A stretch of DNA of 64,000 nucleotides from Monocercomonoides exilis (lineage: Eukaryota > Preaxostyla > Oxymonadida > Polymastigidae), in NCBI GenBank assembly GCA_001643675.2, contig LSRY02000025.1, forward strand, positions 1,180,001 to 1,244,000. Reading direction: 5' to 3'. Numbering within the stretch: the first letter of the stretch is position 1; the number at the start of each line of letters is the position of its first letter. Below, in pieces: positions 34,301 to 49,300 of this stretch. The translations under genes and the position numbers were made by a program. Below the pieces are notes generated by a model. The model saw nothing but the letters and a program-made list of their open reading frames with translations, was not told the origin of the DNA and did no database searches.

Positions 34301-37300
34301 GACTGGTACTTTAACAGATGCAACTTTCTTCCAAACAGCCTGATCGTCCTTCAGCGCATTCAGTGGTTGAGTCAATGGCTTTGTGATGATGTAAATGTTG
34401 ACTCCTTCGATGAAGTATGGAAGAAGCATTGATGAAGACTGAATAGGAGGAGGAGTAATGCCATATGCGCTGATAACATCTGAGTTCAGCACGATGGTCT
34501 TCTGCTCTATGTTTTTGATAGTGAACTGATGAATGTCCTGTAACGACAGGAATTGCATCAGAATGGCATTTGAGGTGAATGCAAATTTGGGCTGAGTGAT
34601 ATTCGCAGCTGGGCAATCAGAGAAAGACCTATCTGAAGCAGAAGACGGAGAGCATATGGGGCATGGCTCACCGTCTAAGAAGAATGCATCAGAAGGAAGA
34701 GCCAAGAATCGTCTAAGAGATGCATATATTGCAGCATTGATGTGTGTGGACAATGCATTAAAGTGTGATACAATAAGTTGTGCAACAATTGAGATGATTC
34801 TGTGAATGATCTGCTTGTGCTGCTGGGCAGACGATGAGAAAACTGTGGCTGAAGACGAAGACGAAGACGACGAAGCAGACGATTCACGCTGCCATTCTGT
34901 TCCAAAGCGCAGATAAGTTTCTTCAATGAAGCGAGTGAGAAGAGTGAAAAGAGGAGCAATGTTCTTTCCCTTGTTGTGCGACAGACACAAATTAGGTAAA
35001 AGAAGAGAAAGCAAACGTGCTCTGGGCGACGGGAAGAGTTGTGGAGCAGAGACAGAAGCTGGTGCATTTGGCGAATACAGAGAAAGAGATGTAGTCAAGG
35101 CAGGTGTAGCAGCTGTGGGTAATTTAGGTGCTTCGCTTGGCATGATAAGTTTGGAAGAAAGAGAAGGCGACTGAGAATGTATTGGCGGTGTCAATGGCTC
35201 AAATGAGAGGATGTTCCAGAGAGAAACTATAAATGTGACAGCTCCCATTCTGATGCTGTGTGTTGCACCGTCGACAACCATCGTTGGGATGATGTGATTG
35301 ACAAGTGTCGGATGAGACAAAAACAGCCCAGCAAACATTTCATGTGGAGGTCGAGTGACGTTCTTTTGCTTTGTTTCAAATAGGATTTCTTGTTGGCGCT
35401 GGGAAGCCGTTTGACGTGACTTTTCGCGTTCAGCCATCTTTTCAATGTTTTGCTGAAGAAGCAATGGAAGTTTAACAGGTTTCAGAAGGAGTGATAGAAG
35501 TGTGAGGACGGTTGGAACAGAATCCGATGGCATTTGCGGAAGAGTGCGGATCAGTGCATCAAGTGCCGATGGATGCAGCAAAATGAACTGTGTCCAATTT
35601 TCTGGATGAGATTGGGCAGCAGCCTGAATCAAAGACAAGCAATGATTCAACGCCACTCTTTGCTGATATGTCAGAGCAATAGGGCCAGAAGCAATTGCAG
35701 CTGGGGACGAAGATTGAGGAGTTCCAGATAAAGAAGGTGAAGCTAAGCTGGGTGAAGGAGAAGCATAAGAAGAAGGAGATGGTTGAACAGACATTGGTGT
35801 GCATGCAACAACAGGTGTTGAAGTCACTGCAGCAGATAGCTGTGAAGATGGATAGGAAGGTGTCCTGAAGATCTTGCAGAGTGAAGGTATCATCCTCGCA
35901 ACAGCTCTCTCAGCCTTCTCGTTTGCGGTGCTGGCTCTGCTTTCTCTCAAGCGCTTTTCCTTCTCCTTCTCGCTGTCTCTAACAGCATCACCCAGCGGAA
36001 GTCTCATCAGAGCTGAAAGCTGCAGCATTCGGATAGAGAATAAGCCTTCGTCGCGAAGAAGATGTTCAATCGAGCGTTTTTCAAAGGCCAAAGCAGACAG
36101 CAGCGCAGATGCACTAACCGTTGCCATCTGAGTGCGGGTGAGCTGCATTGCCCAACATGCAACATCTACAAGCACACCTGGTGGCAAGCGCTTCAGCTGA
36201 TGAAGAACGAGAGAGGATTGCAGTTCATTTAGAATGCCCTCAGATGCACTGCAGAATGTGTTCTGTTTTGGTCTTTCTTCAGCGGCAGAAGTCTGCTGAG
36301 AAGATGACTGAGCGTTCTGTTCCATGCGAACAACTGCCCTAACGTTGTTTGATTCAACTTCATTCATTGATGTGCCACTTTGTCCTTCAGCCTTTTCAAA
36401 GGCATATACAATTTCAGGTGCAAAATCGATGCACCCAAGAAGTATTTTGTTGGTAGACAAAGCACGCACACAGCCATTCAAACAGTTAATTGATGCAAAA
36501 AGCGAAGACTCAAAGAACGCTACTTCGTTTATAATGAATGTGTTGTCCAGCATGTTTTCAACAACAAACTGACCGATGATTGTCTGTAAAACCGTAACAG
36601 GATATCGCCGACATTCAACGTATGATAGGAAGTTGTGTCTGTATACGTTTGCTCCTTTCATCGTGCTTGCCTTGCCACCCGGAGCCAAAACGCACGTTTT
36701 TTGCCGTTTGTTGTTGCTCATCTGGATTATCTCTTCTGCTGTGTTTCCAGTGCTGTCTGAATTTGAACCTGCTGAGGAAGAGCACTTCTCCTCGGAGCTG
36801 TTGTTAATGTTGCTCTTGTCTGGAAGAGCAGCAAGTGCAGATTTCTCGAACTGAGCAGGGAATTCGAGAGAATACTCATTCATACACGCGATTGTAATAA
36901 TGTCTTGGGCAGTTGATGATAACGCCCATGCAACAAATCCTTCGTCAACCAACGATTTTGCAAATGATGCGACGCAGATATCACAGATGATGCAATATGG
37001 TATTTTGAACATACCAACTTTGTCATATCCATTAATAACGTCCGCATTTATTCCAGAAAACGATTGCTGTTTTGATTTATCAGATGATGAGTGCTTGGCT
37101 GCTTTTGATTCATCAACGGTCTTTGATGCACTTTGCTTTTGTTTTTGCGGTGATTTCTTTGAATTTTGAAGGAATGTCTTTGAAAGTTCAGAGAAGTTTG
37201 ATGCATTTGAAGACAGAATAGATGAGATGGTGAACATCAGCACCACATCTATTACACACCATTCGTCTATCCTCTGTGGCTCCAGTGGCTGAATGATCTC

Positions 37301-40300
37301 GTCTTCCGATGCTTCCACTTGCATCAGTTCACGATATGCATCCATATACATCGTGGATAATGACGTTTCATTCTCTTTCAAAGGAGATCCTGATGACAAA
37401 TGATGCCAGAGAGAGAAATTAGAAAACGAAGGAGGACGACAAGAGCGGAGTGGAATCCATCTGCTAAGCTGATTTGAAAGAGGAGGAATGACATACGGAC
37501 GAAGCGAGAACGAAGGCGGTGAAGCAATATCAGTATTTGCTCTGATTGCTGTCTTCAGCTGAACTGCACTGGCAGATGAAGGAGAGACACTCGAAGACAG
37601 ACTTGTTGATGCTGATGAGATGTTTGTGCTGCTAGGTGTAGCAGGCGTGGAGCTTGAGAATGAAGATTCCAGATTCGAATTGGAAGAAGAAGCATATGGA
37701 TGTCTTCTAATGAGCGCATGAGAAAGAATCAATGCAGCCATCTTCGACTTAGCCAAGTCAAGGAGTATGTCATCAGCTGTCAGGGCTGCTGTAATGATTC
37801 TCCTCAAAATGATATAAAAGCCAGTTGTGTTGTTGAGATGCACTTCAGCAAGCGTCGGCTGATGCAGCGGAGTGACAGCAGCAGCCATTTCTGAAGGAGT
37901 TAAAAGGGACTTATTTTGTTCAGATTTGAATAGCTCATGACGCTGGACTCGGAAGAAATGAGCAAAATCTGCTTGGCCAGCAAATTCAGACAAGATGTGA
38001 ACGAGCATTGCAAATGGAGCGCTGCACAATGGTATTCCAAAGAGTCGCGTAGATGCACAGCTTGAAAGTTTTGATGGAGATGGAACAACAAACTTTATAA
38101 GCGGAATGGAAGATTTTGTTGTTGAATGTGCCTTCTTCTTTGCCTCGTTGTGTCTAGCCTTTTGATTTTGTTCTTCTCTTTTCTCTGGGCGAGGCAAAAT
38201 CTCCTTCATCTTGTGAGTGCTGTTATGTTCGCTTTGCTGTTTTTCTTCAGTCTCTGACTGTTCAGTCTGATTCTCTTCTGAATGAGTTCCATGTATTTTC
38301 TCGTGGCACTTCTCACACAAATCATAGTTTGTGCAAATTACACAATGATATCGTTTCTCATTAAATGGAATAACTTTGCCACATGAATCACAATTGTAGA
38401 TGATATCTTCAGAGGAGGAGCTTTCATCTTCTTTTCCTTCGTCATCTTCGTATGTCTCAGTGTCTTCATCATCTGCACTTGAATCCACAATTCCTCCTGT
38501 TTCACTCTTTAATTCATCTTTACCAGTTTTCTCCTGTGTTGATAGTTGCCTTTCATCAGATTTCTGAATGTCGCAAGAAGAACGGGGAGAAAATATTGAA
38601 CGCCATTGGGACAAAATTTCGCTTATGGCAGACACTGTCATTGTTGTAACGTTTGTATGTGGAATAAGCAGCAGAGATCGAATGAATGCATAGTTTGGCA
38701 CAATACTCGAAAGAAGTGATACAGACAGATCAACGTCTGATTGAAGGGTATTTTCCTTATCGTCAGCCTTCATGCTGTCTTTCAATAATGATGAGGCTTT
38801 ACCCTCATAATTGTCCATGACTCTTGTCAGTTTGCATTGTGCATCAAAGAAACAGCACCACACAGCAGCATTTATAATACGTTGTGAAGTCAGAGCGTGA
38901 ATATCGCTAAATGAGTCTTCGTTCTTGTTAATCCCATCGGCATCAAGAATGCCATTCATAAATTCATTGAACAAGAAGCACACATTTCTAGGAAGCTGTT
39001 TAATGCAATCAACTGGAGATTGATGTGTTGATTGTGTTTGAGAATATTGCAAAAGAACTTCAGCAAACTGCTTTGGAGACGCTGAAATAAGATCTGCAAC
39101 AGGCAGAAGAAGCCCAATGAAAGTGTCGATAAGTCCAGGAGGATGCCTTCGGCTGATCCATCTGCCATTTGCAGAAACATCTGCGCAAGAATTGCTCCGT
39201 GGATGAGACGAAGTCACAAAGAGTGTCAAAAATTGAATGGCAGCAGACAAAAATGGAAGAGAAGACGATTCATACGCACAAACAGAAGTGGTGCTGTTCA
39301 TCAGTCCAGAGTTTAAGAGCATTATTTCTGCATTTGCCACATTGCTGAGTTGCGGAGATGCCAGTGAATTGAACACTTCCACAGTTGAAATTGTTCGGTC
39401 AGTCAATAATGCATTGGCCAGCATTGCAGACAAATTGGAGTAAGATGAGGGATTTGACTGAGAGTCATTAAGTTTTTCTCCATCTGTAATGTATTTATTC
39501 CACTGTTTAGAGCAATCTTCATCAGATATGCAGAATCCTTTGCTGGCAGATGCAAAAAGCAATGAAATTGGTAATAGCTTCATTGTTGAGTGGAGAATGT
39601 TTTCTTGGACAAGAGCTGAAGCCTCGTAGAAGAATGGTGAAGCCAATGCACTTGGCGGTAGAGTTGATCCATGATGTTGATTGAATGAGGTGCACGACAG
39701 TCTTTTCATGGCAGCGAAGTCTGTTGTGCGGAAGAGGAAATCAAAGTTAGATTTCGCAGCACTCATTTCGTCAAACAACTGCTTGCAAAGTTTTGATGCA
39801 TCCAAGCCAGATTCATTCATGCACGTTTCAGCCATAATCTGTGAGAACATGTTGCAATAGCTCAAAAGAGAGTATTTTGATAAGCTCATTCCATACACTC
39901 GGACAGATAAGCTAATATCCAGCTCTGCAGGAGAAGATGATATTTGCATTTCCTTGTTTTCCTTCGATTGCTTTGAGTTTTCATTATTGCTTAATGTTGC
40001 TTTCTTTTCTGGCTTTGTCGATGTACTGGCAATTTCTTCTTTGTTATCCTTGCTGGTTGATTCAACATTATCTTTGTCTGTTGATGCTTCTGCAAGCGAT
40101 TCTTCCTTTTTCTCTTTGACGTCAGTTTTGTCGCTTTTCACTACCACCCCAAAGAACAAAGTTATCCCTGTTCCAATAAAGTACACATCTGTTCCATCCG
40201 GGACTCCTCGTGACTCGTTCACAGGAATGTTAACCCATCTCGTTTCTCCTTTGTGTATGACATACTTTCTGCTTTCTCTTTGACTTGGAGGAATTACATT

Positions 40301-43300
40301 TATGATTTGTTCTGATGACTCAGCCATAACAGTTGCTTCACAAGGAAGACCAAACACAACAAGATCTGAAGCATGCGATGTAATGCACAGATTAACACTT
40401 GTGATGTTCCAGTCTTCTTGATCCATGTCTTTTATGAGAAGAGTATAGAATCGAGGTTTCTTTGTATCGCTTGATTTGCTTTCTTCATCGCTTTCAGAGT
40501 GAGATGGCAAATCATTTGCTAGATTGTTTTCACTTGAAGAAGATGATTGGCTCTTTCTCACTCTGACGCTTTGTCCCTTTTTCAGCAATTGACTTATTGA
40601 TTCAGAGCCAGTTGCTTCTTTGTCAGTCTTCGAGCAATCTCCAATCAAATCTCCTTCGATACCAATCATGTTTGTGCAGTCAAATGAAAGCTCCAGAAGT
40701 TTCGATTGCCGCGAAAAATGCTGAGCAACCCATCCGTCCGGCTGCATTAGAGTGAGCATCGAAGGAGAACGGAACAAAATGGATGGTGCTAATGCTGGGC
40801 TCATCGCAGACACAGCTGAGTGATTGAACGACCAATAAGAAGTCAGCTGCATTGCGTTCATAACAATTGGCAATGGAATTTCAGGGTTAGTTGCCTTTTT
40901 AATCTGCAAATTCTCCCTTCCATCATTTAGACTCTGTTGTTGTCTTTCTTTTGAAGTACCACGTAATTTCAGTTCGCATCGTTGCAGCAGCATTCGCAGG
41001 GTGTCATAAGGCGCAAATGAATAAGAAGAAGCTGCAGATGAAATGGCATTCATATCAAACAGCTGAGTCAGTGGATTAAGAGGAGACAAGGCTGGAGGCA
41101 TCCTCTCCGCATCTGAGTTTATGGAAAGCGATTGTGCGAAGTGGGAAAGGGGCAAATAAGAAGGCTGGTGCAAAAGTGACTGGATTAGAGAAGAGTGTTT
41201 TGAAGGATACAACGAGCCGTCCAGAAGAGAGTCCATCTGAGAAGATGCTTGCTGTGGAAGAGAGGGAAATAGAGAGCGTGTTAAATGAGGAGAAAGAGCA
41301 AATGCTTGAGAGCCCACACGAAGTGGATGGAGAAGAGTAGGTATTCGAGTAACAGAAGGTATTGGCGATGGCATAATTACTGAAGAAGATTTTGCAGTTG
41401 AAGAAGAAGAAGCAGATGATGACGATGAGGGGGAAGAGGAAGAAGAAGAAGATGATGATGATGATGTCGACGATAATAGTTTCTTCGCAGCAAAGTAACG
41501 AGCATCCAAAAGTGGGCGAAGCGAAAGAGGAAGTTGAGGCGACAGAAGGAAGAAGGAGAGTGAACCGTCATCCATCATCAGAGCTACGCCAAGCGGAGTA
41601 GTGTCAACAGATTCTGCCAGTTGGCGCAGGCTCATCGCAATAAAGTCATCTCCAATCATCTTCTGAATGGCTAACTTGCTCGGTGAGGAAGAGGAAGAGG
41701 AAGAGGAAGAGGATGAAGGAGCAGGAGAAGAAGTCTTAAACGGATTTGAAGATGAGGAAGATGGATTTTCAGATGGTTGTGGGGCATTTGAAGCAGATTG
41801 TTCATTTTTTGAAGTATTTGTTGATGGATAAGAGCATCCAGGGTCAAGAAGTGGTGTATGAACACCCAACATCTGTCTGCCTATCATCTCTTCGCTCACA
41901 GACGAAAGAGCAAACATCTTCTCATCGAACTCTGATGAGCGTGCCCCGTTGACCGACTTGTCTAAGATGAATGTCGAAGAAGGCGCATAAGATGCAGAAG
42001 AGGGCGGAGAAAGCGCAAACATCGCAGTAAATGGATGTGCTGCTGATGGTGACGTTGTCTTCACATGTGATGGAATGCTTCCTCTTTTGGTGCTCATTCT
42101 GTTTGATCCATCTTCGTATCGCTCAAAGCGCTCGGTGAATGAGCCTCCGAAGGCATCAGGTCCGATGGCATGAAGCATCGGAGGCAGAAGGCACCTTCTT
42201 CTGTAGGCACCTCTTATCAGCTGCTCTTTCGTTCCTCCTGTCAAATCGCCTGGATACGAGTTGAAATATTGAGAGAACGAGTCGAGTGAGTTATTTTGCA
42301 ACGACCTGAATATTTGTGGATGGCATGGCGTAAAAGTGAATAAGCTCATGGCAATGATGTTCGCAGATTTCTCAGAAGAAGTGCTTGAGTTTGATGAGGA
42401 TGAGGATGAGGATGAAGAGCTATTCAAAGAAGAGTACTCCGATGAGCATACAACAGAACGACTCAGTGCTATTTTCCTTGTAAATATTGTGTTTGCCTTT
42501 GATTGAGATGAAGGACCGCTGAGAGTGCTGACTGTGAGTGTGTCGTTGTGTGCCATCAGCACAAGCGACAGTCCCCAGCAGTGTGCTGTTCTAACAATGG
42601 GAGGATTCAGCAGAGAAAGGGTTTCATTTGACTGTGCCAATTTGGATGACAGCTGTGATGATGGAAGAGAAGTTAAGGTTTCTGTACTTTTTGGAGCAGA
42701 ATACGATGATGAATAATAAGATGATGAAAACTTTTGCGTTAAAGAGGATCCCCAGCCATAGCCGCCATCACTTGAATTGCTACAGAGGTCGTTAAATGGA
42801 TTGTCTTCGGTGAATTGTGGGTGAAATTCTTCATTCTGTGGATGATAGGAGTTATTGAATGAACCACTTGCCTTAGGACTTTGTTTAGCATTTTTGGATG
42901 TTGAAGATGAAGTCGATGAAAAAGTATTTGCAGAATCTGAAGATGCAGAAGCTATTCCTGTGGACAACAGCGATGATGAGGATGATGAAGCATTTGATGG
43001 AGTACCGAAGGAAGGAGCGTCGAATGGCATCAACAGCTTGCCAGTGCTGCTGCTGTTGCTGGCATCTGCTCTTTCAGAAATCTCGTCGTTCATCAGCGGA
43101 CAGGCAAAACTGATTGAAGAAGTGTCCAAATCAAGTGCAGTGACATAAGCATCAGTTGGGCTGTGTCCGATGATGAATGTGAAAAGAGTGCTGTTCGTAT
43201 TTTTGGAGACTGCTGCTGTTGGAGATGGAGAAATAAAGAATGATACAGCATTCACCAGAGAAGATGGTGCATTCTGTTTTGATTCCTTTCCAGAAGACAC

Positions 43301-46300
43301 ATCTTTTGATTTCTTTGATGCAAATTTTTCGATTTCTTTGAACGATGTGAGTGGAGCATCGAAGAGACGATTCTTAGTTGTTGTGCTTGCAGAATGCGAA
43401 GAGGCAGCTTTGCTTGACGATGTTGCATGTTTTGATGCAAATTCAAATGTTGCCTTTGAACACTTGTCAGAAGGATCTGAGTTGTGTTCAGTAGATGTTG
43501 CTGGCTGACTATCTTCTGTGTGTGGCAGAGGCAACGCTAATTGATGATTACTCTTCATCCATTCTGTGTTTGTCCAGTCTTCTCCTTCGACATAATAGCG
43601 AAGAACATCTCCGTTCCCTTTCACAGCAAGAATTACATGTGTCCTTTTGTGCATACTCGAACAAAGTGACTTTGATGAAAGACTATTCCACGAGTTCTGA
43701 TTGCGAAGAGATGATTCCGATGGCTGGAGGGTTATTACACATCCATCAACAATGCAGGAATCAGTTATGTTTCGAAGTTGGTCTTCTGTTTGAGGGAGTT
43801 TCGAAGAAGACGATGAAGAAGAAAACGGAGGATTGTAATACATCTTAGCGAGTTTCTGATAGTCGTCTACGAACAGTGTCAGTATTGGATTGCGTGTGTC
43901 AACATCAACATTGAACACTTTCACCCAAAGTGGAGAGAATACCACAAGAAGAGGAGTCGAGTCCTCCAGCCATTCTGCCTTGAGCAGCTGGTGAACAGTA
44001 AAGCACGATGCATAACGCGAACACGATGCATCGCCAGAGCTGCCACTGGAGCTGCTTGAAGATCTATATGGAGCCTTTCCAAAGCCTCCTGGGCCTCCTC
44101 CGTCGTCGTTGTCGTGTGGCTGCTTGTTGTGCAACTTGTCTTCTCTAAACTCAGCTACACCGCCAAATCCAAGATCCAGCTCCAACGCCTTCGAAACACG
44201 CTTGTATTCGCTCTGGCTGTGAAGAAGCACAGAAGCACAGTTCTGTTTTCCAACAGCCGCGACAAGTCCATGAATGAGTGGATGGACAGCTAATGACACT
44301 GCAGGGAAGTTAAGATGGTAGTGGAAGCATGTTAAAGAGTCTAAGGACACTTGAGGGAGAGGTGCAGCAAGTGAAGATGGTGGAATAAGAGAGGTGAAGT
44401 CAAGTGCGAGATTAGGAAGCGACAATATTCGAGTTGTTGTAATTGCCTTGTTGTCTAGTTTGTCTTTTTGTGCATCCAATTTGCCAATCTTTCTCGTTGA
44501 ATGCATTTGATGGCGACGAAGATGAGGATATTCTGGAAGTGTCTGACACAAAATGGCTGTTATGTGTGCAGAATCTTCCAACGATTCATTGAAATATGTT
44601 GATTCTGAAGGAAGAACATTGATCTCCACTTTTTCTTGTTCCAACTCTTCCTTTGAAGGTGTTGCTGTTCCTTTGCCAGGCTGAGGCAGCTGCTCAAATT
44701 CAATTGCATCAAAGCCATCGCCTCTGCCATTAGAAGCAAATGGATTTGCTTCTGATTGGGAGCCACGGGACATGTCTTTCCATTTCATGTCTATATCATT
44801 TTGGAAGCTTGCTTGTGCTTTGTCTTGTGATTCATTCGCATTGTTGGTTGATGAAACTATCCTCTTAACTCTTTGCTTTGGACGACCGCTCGTTTTAACT
44901 GGTCTTTTCGTTTCTTGCACTTTTTCGGTTTTCTTTTCTGAAGAAGAAAGCGATATCTCTTCCTCATGTTGCGCTTCATCTAACGTAAACTTCACTGGTA
45001 CATGGAACATCTCAATTAACTCCTTTTCTCCTTTTGCACCTTTCAGGCTTACCGCTCTTTGTTTGGCTCCTTCTCCATTGCTTTTTTCTTCTTTATTTGC
45101 TCCGTTAATCATCGTCACTCCGCTTTCAATGCCTTTCATAATTGCATCTTGAATGTGTTCTAATCCGCCCATAGAATCAACTGCTGTTTGGATGTCAGCA
45201 TCGCAGCAGTAGCGGAATGCCATTGCGGGAAATAGCTGCTTCATATTCAGCACATTTAAGCCATCGTTATCAGCCATCAGCGCATACTCAGACGAGATAA
45301 AGACAAAAGGCATGCGAAGTCCTCTTCGCTCCATTTCGTCCATTTTTGAATCTTTTGACAGAGCATTCAGGAGATTACTGCCAGACTTTTCTGAGCTGGT
45401 ATAATATCTTGTGGTTGATGTCGGCTTTTGCTTCTCTCCTGGAGGAAGCTTTGAAGAAAATGAGATTGGCTTGAACTTATCAAGGGGAACGAGGGGTGGG
45501 AATGTGACTATGTTGAGATGGTCAAGGCGCGGCGCATGTAAAAAGCTTGCTTCATCATTGCTGAACGGCGACGCATGAACAACCAAAACAGAAGGATTAT
45601 CATCTTCTTTCAGCACAATTTGTGAGCTTCGCTTGGATGAAATAATTGCCTGAGGAGCATTGACTGCAGTTACAATTGATTTTTGAGCAGAATTGGAAGA
45701 GAAATGTTTTGACTTTTGCTTATCAAAAGCAGCAAGGGCAGACGAACGCGCACAGTCAAGTGGCACTGATTGAATGATTGATGGACACAATGTGCTCGTG
45801 GAGAAGCAGGTGGAGATATTCGATTCAGGAACTGAGAGATCTGATGATATCTCGTCCTCAGAATTGCATGCAGGATTCGAAGATGCCGAAGAATGTGAAG
45901 CATCAGTTTGTTCTTTGATACTCTTAGGCAGAGGATCGACATAAATAGTTTCAATATTCATGCAGAGAGAGTGAGCAACAGAAGCTGCACAAGCTAAATG
46001 ATGAATACGGAACAAGAAGACAGTCACATGCTGCAGCACAGGAACGAGCTGAGAAGGCGCCAAAGGTGATGACTTATCTGTGACCAGTTGTGAAAAGTCA
46101 GATGATGATGTGATGTAGAGATTTGGCAGCCAGAGAAAGTCTTCATCTTCGCCAAATATTTCCCTTAGAGACAAAGAAGGCAGGCCAGCAGTGGACGATG
46201 CTTGCAATCCAAACATGAAGCAGGGTTCACCACAATCTGCACATGGCGTAGATATGTCAGCCTTCTTTTGGCGTTCTTCATCATTTATGGTAACTTGCCT

Positions 46301-49300
46301 ACCAGGATGATAAATCTGTGCAGGTGCAATATCGTGTCCTTCGTGTTTGCGTGCACATCGCCAGCAGAGGATGCTGTGCCCGGTTTCATCTTTCGATTTT
46401 CCATCTGAATGGCCATGGCATGAGTAGCATATAAAAGATGGTCTGTTTATAAATGCAAGAAGATTTTTATCAGCAGGTGTATTTGTTATAATGTTTGGAT
46501 AAATTCTTGATAAGCACAACGGGTCGTCTTCAGGTGTTGATTTAGTCTGTTTATTCGTTAACGTGTTGTGGATAAGCATAAAGCGCATAACAGCTTCCTT
46601 TTTTACTTTTGAAATAAGCATCTGAATTTTTCGAGTATCTTCAGTGTTTTCAACTTCATCCTCGTCAATAGCTTTCATAAGTTCGGATGATGGAGACATA
46701 TTTGTGTTCACCAGCAATGCCAGTTTCGGCAACAATTCGTATTGCAAAGGATCGACGATGTCTGTTTTGGATTCCTTTTGGTTGATGAATGGAGCCATTA
46801 CGCCATTATTGGTCAGCCTTTTCATGATACCCTTTGTGTATCGATTAACAGACTCTTCAACACTTTCACTGGTTTTCTTTGCTTTTGTCTTTTTACCTTC
46901 AGCTTCCCTTTTTCCAGCTGCAATTGGAGATTCAATTTCTTCTCTTAAATGTCCATCTCCAAATGGCTCAACCTCAATCTCTTTATACTCTTCCACTTTT
47001 TGTTCGTTATCCTTTATAGAAGTGCAGATGTTCTCCAGTGTTGTTTTGTCAGTGCTGCCATCATCTAATTGAATATCACCCAAGTGATTTGGTGACTCCT
47101 TCATCGACATAATTATAGTCATCACTGAATTAATCAGCTGAAGACATAATGTCACTCCGCTCAAAGAACGTAATCTGCGAATGCTTAAAAATGCTTGTTT
47201 GTTTGATGAACTGGACGATGCTTCAGAAGCTGATGATGCATCTTCAGTGATTTTGTTGTATAAAGCGGTGAATGGTCCGATTAGCTCATGAAGAGCTGCA
47301 TGAGACAGCTTCAAAGGAGAATACAGCGGATCTTCAGAAGAATACGCAGAAGAATCGTTGATTGAAGCATTTGATTCTCCTGTTAGTTCCTTCGATATAT
47401 CACACAGCTGCAGACAGCCAGGAAGAGGAGCCATCGAAGAAATGTCGGCAAATGTTGAGAGGAACTGAACAATGATAGAAAACAGATCAATCACACGATT
47501 CTGTGCAATAGAAAGCTTTTGGGCAAGAGCAAATAAGAAGAGATGATAAGACGATAAGGAAGGAAGTGAAGGGCGTGACAGAGAAAGAAGAGAAGATAAA
47601 GGAAGTGGGTCAATTGAGACAGAAGGAAACGACTGATCCACCGTGACAAGAAGATCTGGGAAAATGTTCAAAAGAGACGACAGCAATGAATCACACAGAG
47701 AATAAAGAGAGAAATCGAGATTTGAAGATGCTTGCAATTTGCTATGCTTTCTCAGGCTCCAATTAGCTGACAGAGATAATGGTTCAGCAGAGAAGATAAG
47801 TGCATCTATGAAAGCACACACAAGTCTTTTCATTGCCAGTCCAAACAAATGAATACGATGTTCTGCAGATTCAACTTCAAATTGATTTGAGCATTCTATA
47901 TCTTTGCTTTCAGCTGCTTCGAATTCATCGCAGATCTGTTCTTGTGTTTGTTCATTTTCATCCAACTTCTCATCAACAATTGTTCTCAAAAGAACATTCC
48001 AGAATGCATCCATCTTTTCAGCTCTGCCATTTTCTGTGGCTTTCCACAATTCTTTACCAACAAACTTTCGAATATGAATGTCTTGCACAAACAGCATCAG
48101 CAGAGAGCACAACGAATAGCTGAGTTCTGGAATCACTGAATATGGCGAAAGCACTTGAAGGTCTTTCTGTTTATCACTATCTTCGTCTGTGCTCAATGGA
48201 GAAGTCATGAACAGGTTGTTTGGCGTTCCTGTGGATTGAAGAATTGATTTGACGTTGATGCAGAAATGATTCTGTTCCTCATCGTTAAACAAAACACCTG
48301 AGGAAGCAGATGCTGTATACGATCTGATAAGAAGAGACATAGGGAAGAATGAAGATTTTTCTTCGGATGAGTGACTAGAAGCAGAGCAAGAAGCAGACGT
48401 ATCATCTGATTGAGCTGAATCCGAGCAAAATGCAGATGAAATAGAAGATAAAAGAGGAAACAGGAGTGAAATTTGTGCAACAGAAGATGCTGTTGAAATA
48501 TTTGAATGAACAATTCGAGGAAGACGAGGATCTGTGTGAGTAAAGAATGGTGATGGAATAATTGGAGGTGCGCTGGTCATTCCAGAATGGTAACTTTGAG
48601 GTATCTCTTTGGGTAAGCTCACAACAGACAAGATGTCATCCAACGATGGCGAGGGAGGAATAGTCAGCAGGGCAGCCATAAGAGAGTGTGTTAGCTCTCC
48701 AAAGAACATCTCTTGCAGAGTGCGGATTCCTCGTGCCACAAGAACAGACACTACAAACATGCGCTGCCTGGCATATCTGTCTGGCTCGTCAGATGACTTT
48801 CCCTCAGGTTTTGTAATTGATTGGTCTAATTTGGATGTAATTTGAAGCCATCCTTCAAAAAGCAAGCGAATTGTGTTCAGAAGATGTGCAAGGGTAAACG
48901 AACACAGAAGAGAGGCACCTAAAATAATCCTCAGACAACTCAATGTCTGCAGCTGCAAGACAACTCCTATCTGAGTGTGTGTCAAAAGGCGAGAAAGAGA
49001 ATGGAGGAGAGAATGAACCAAAGAAGATGGAAGTACAAAGATACAAGGAAGCACAGATGCTCCTGAAAAAGAAGGAGAGCCAGGTGAAGATGATGGAATT
49101 GTAGGAGAAGCAGGTGGTGATATTGAAAACAAAGACGACGACGAAGAGGAATCTTGTGTGCTCTCTAAGGCACTTTTAGATGGGCTGTTTGACTTCTCAT
49201 CAGCTTGTTTGGATTCAGGCTTTGATTCTTTTGGTGATTCAGAAGGAGTCTTGCTTGTCAAAGAAGGCTGCTTTGCATCATGAGAGATTTCAGGAGATGC

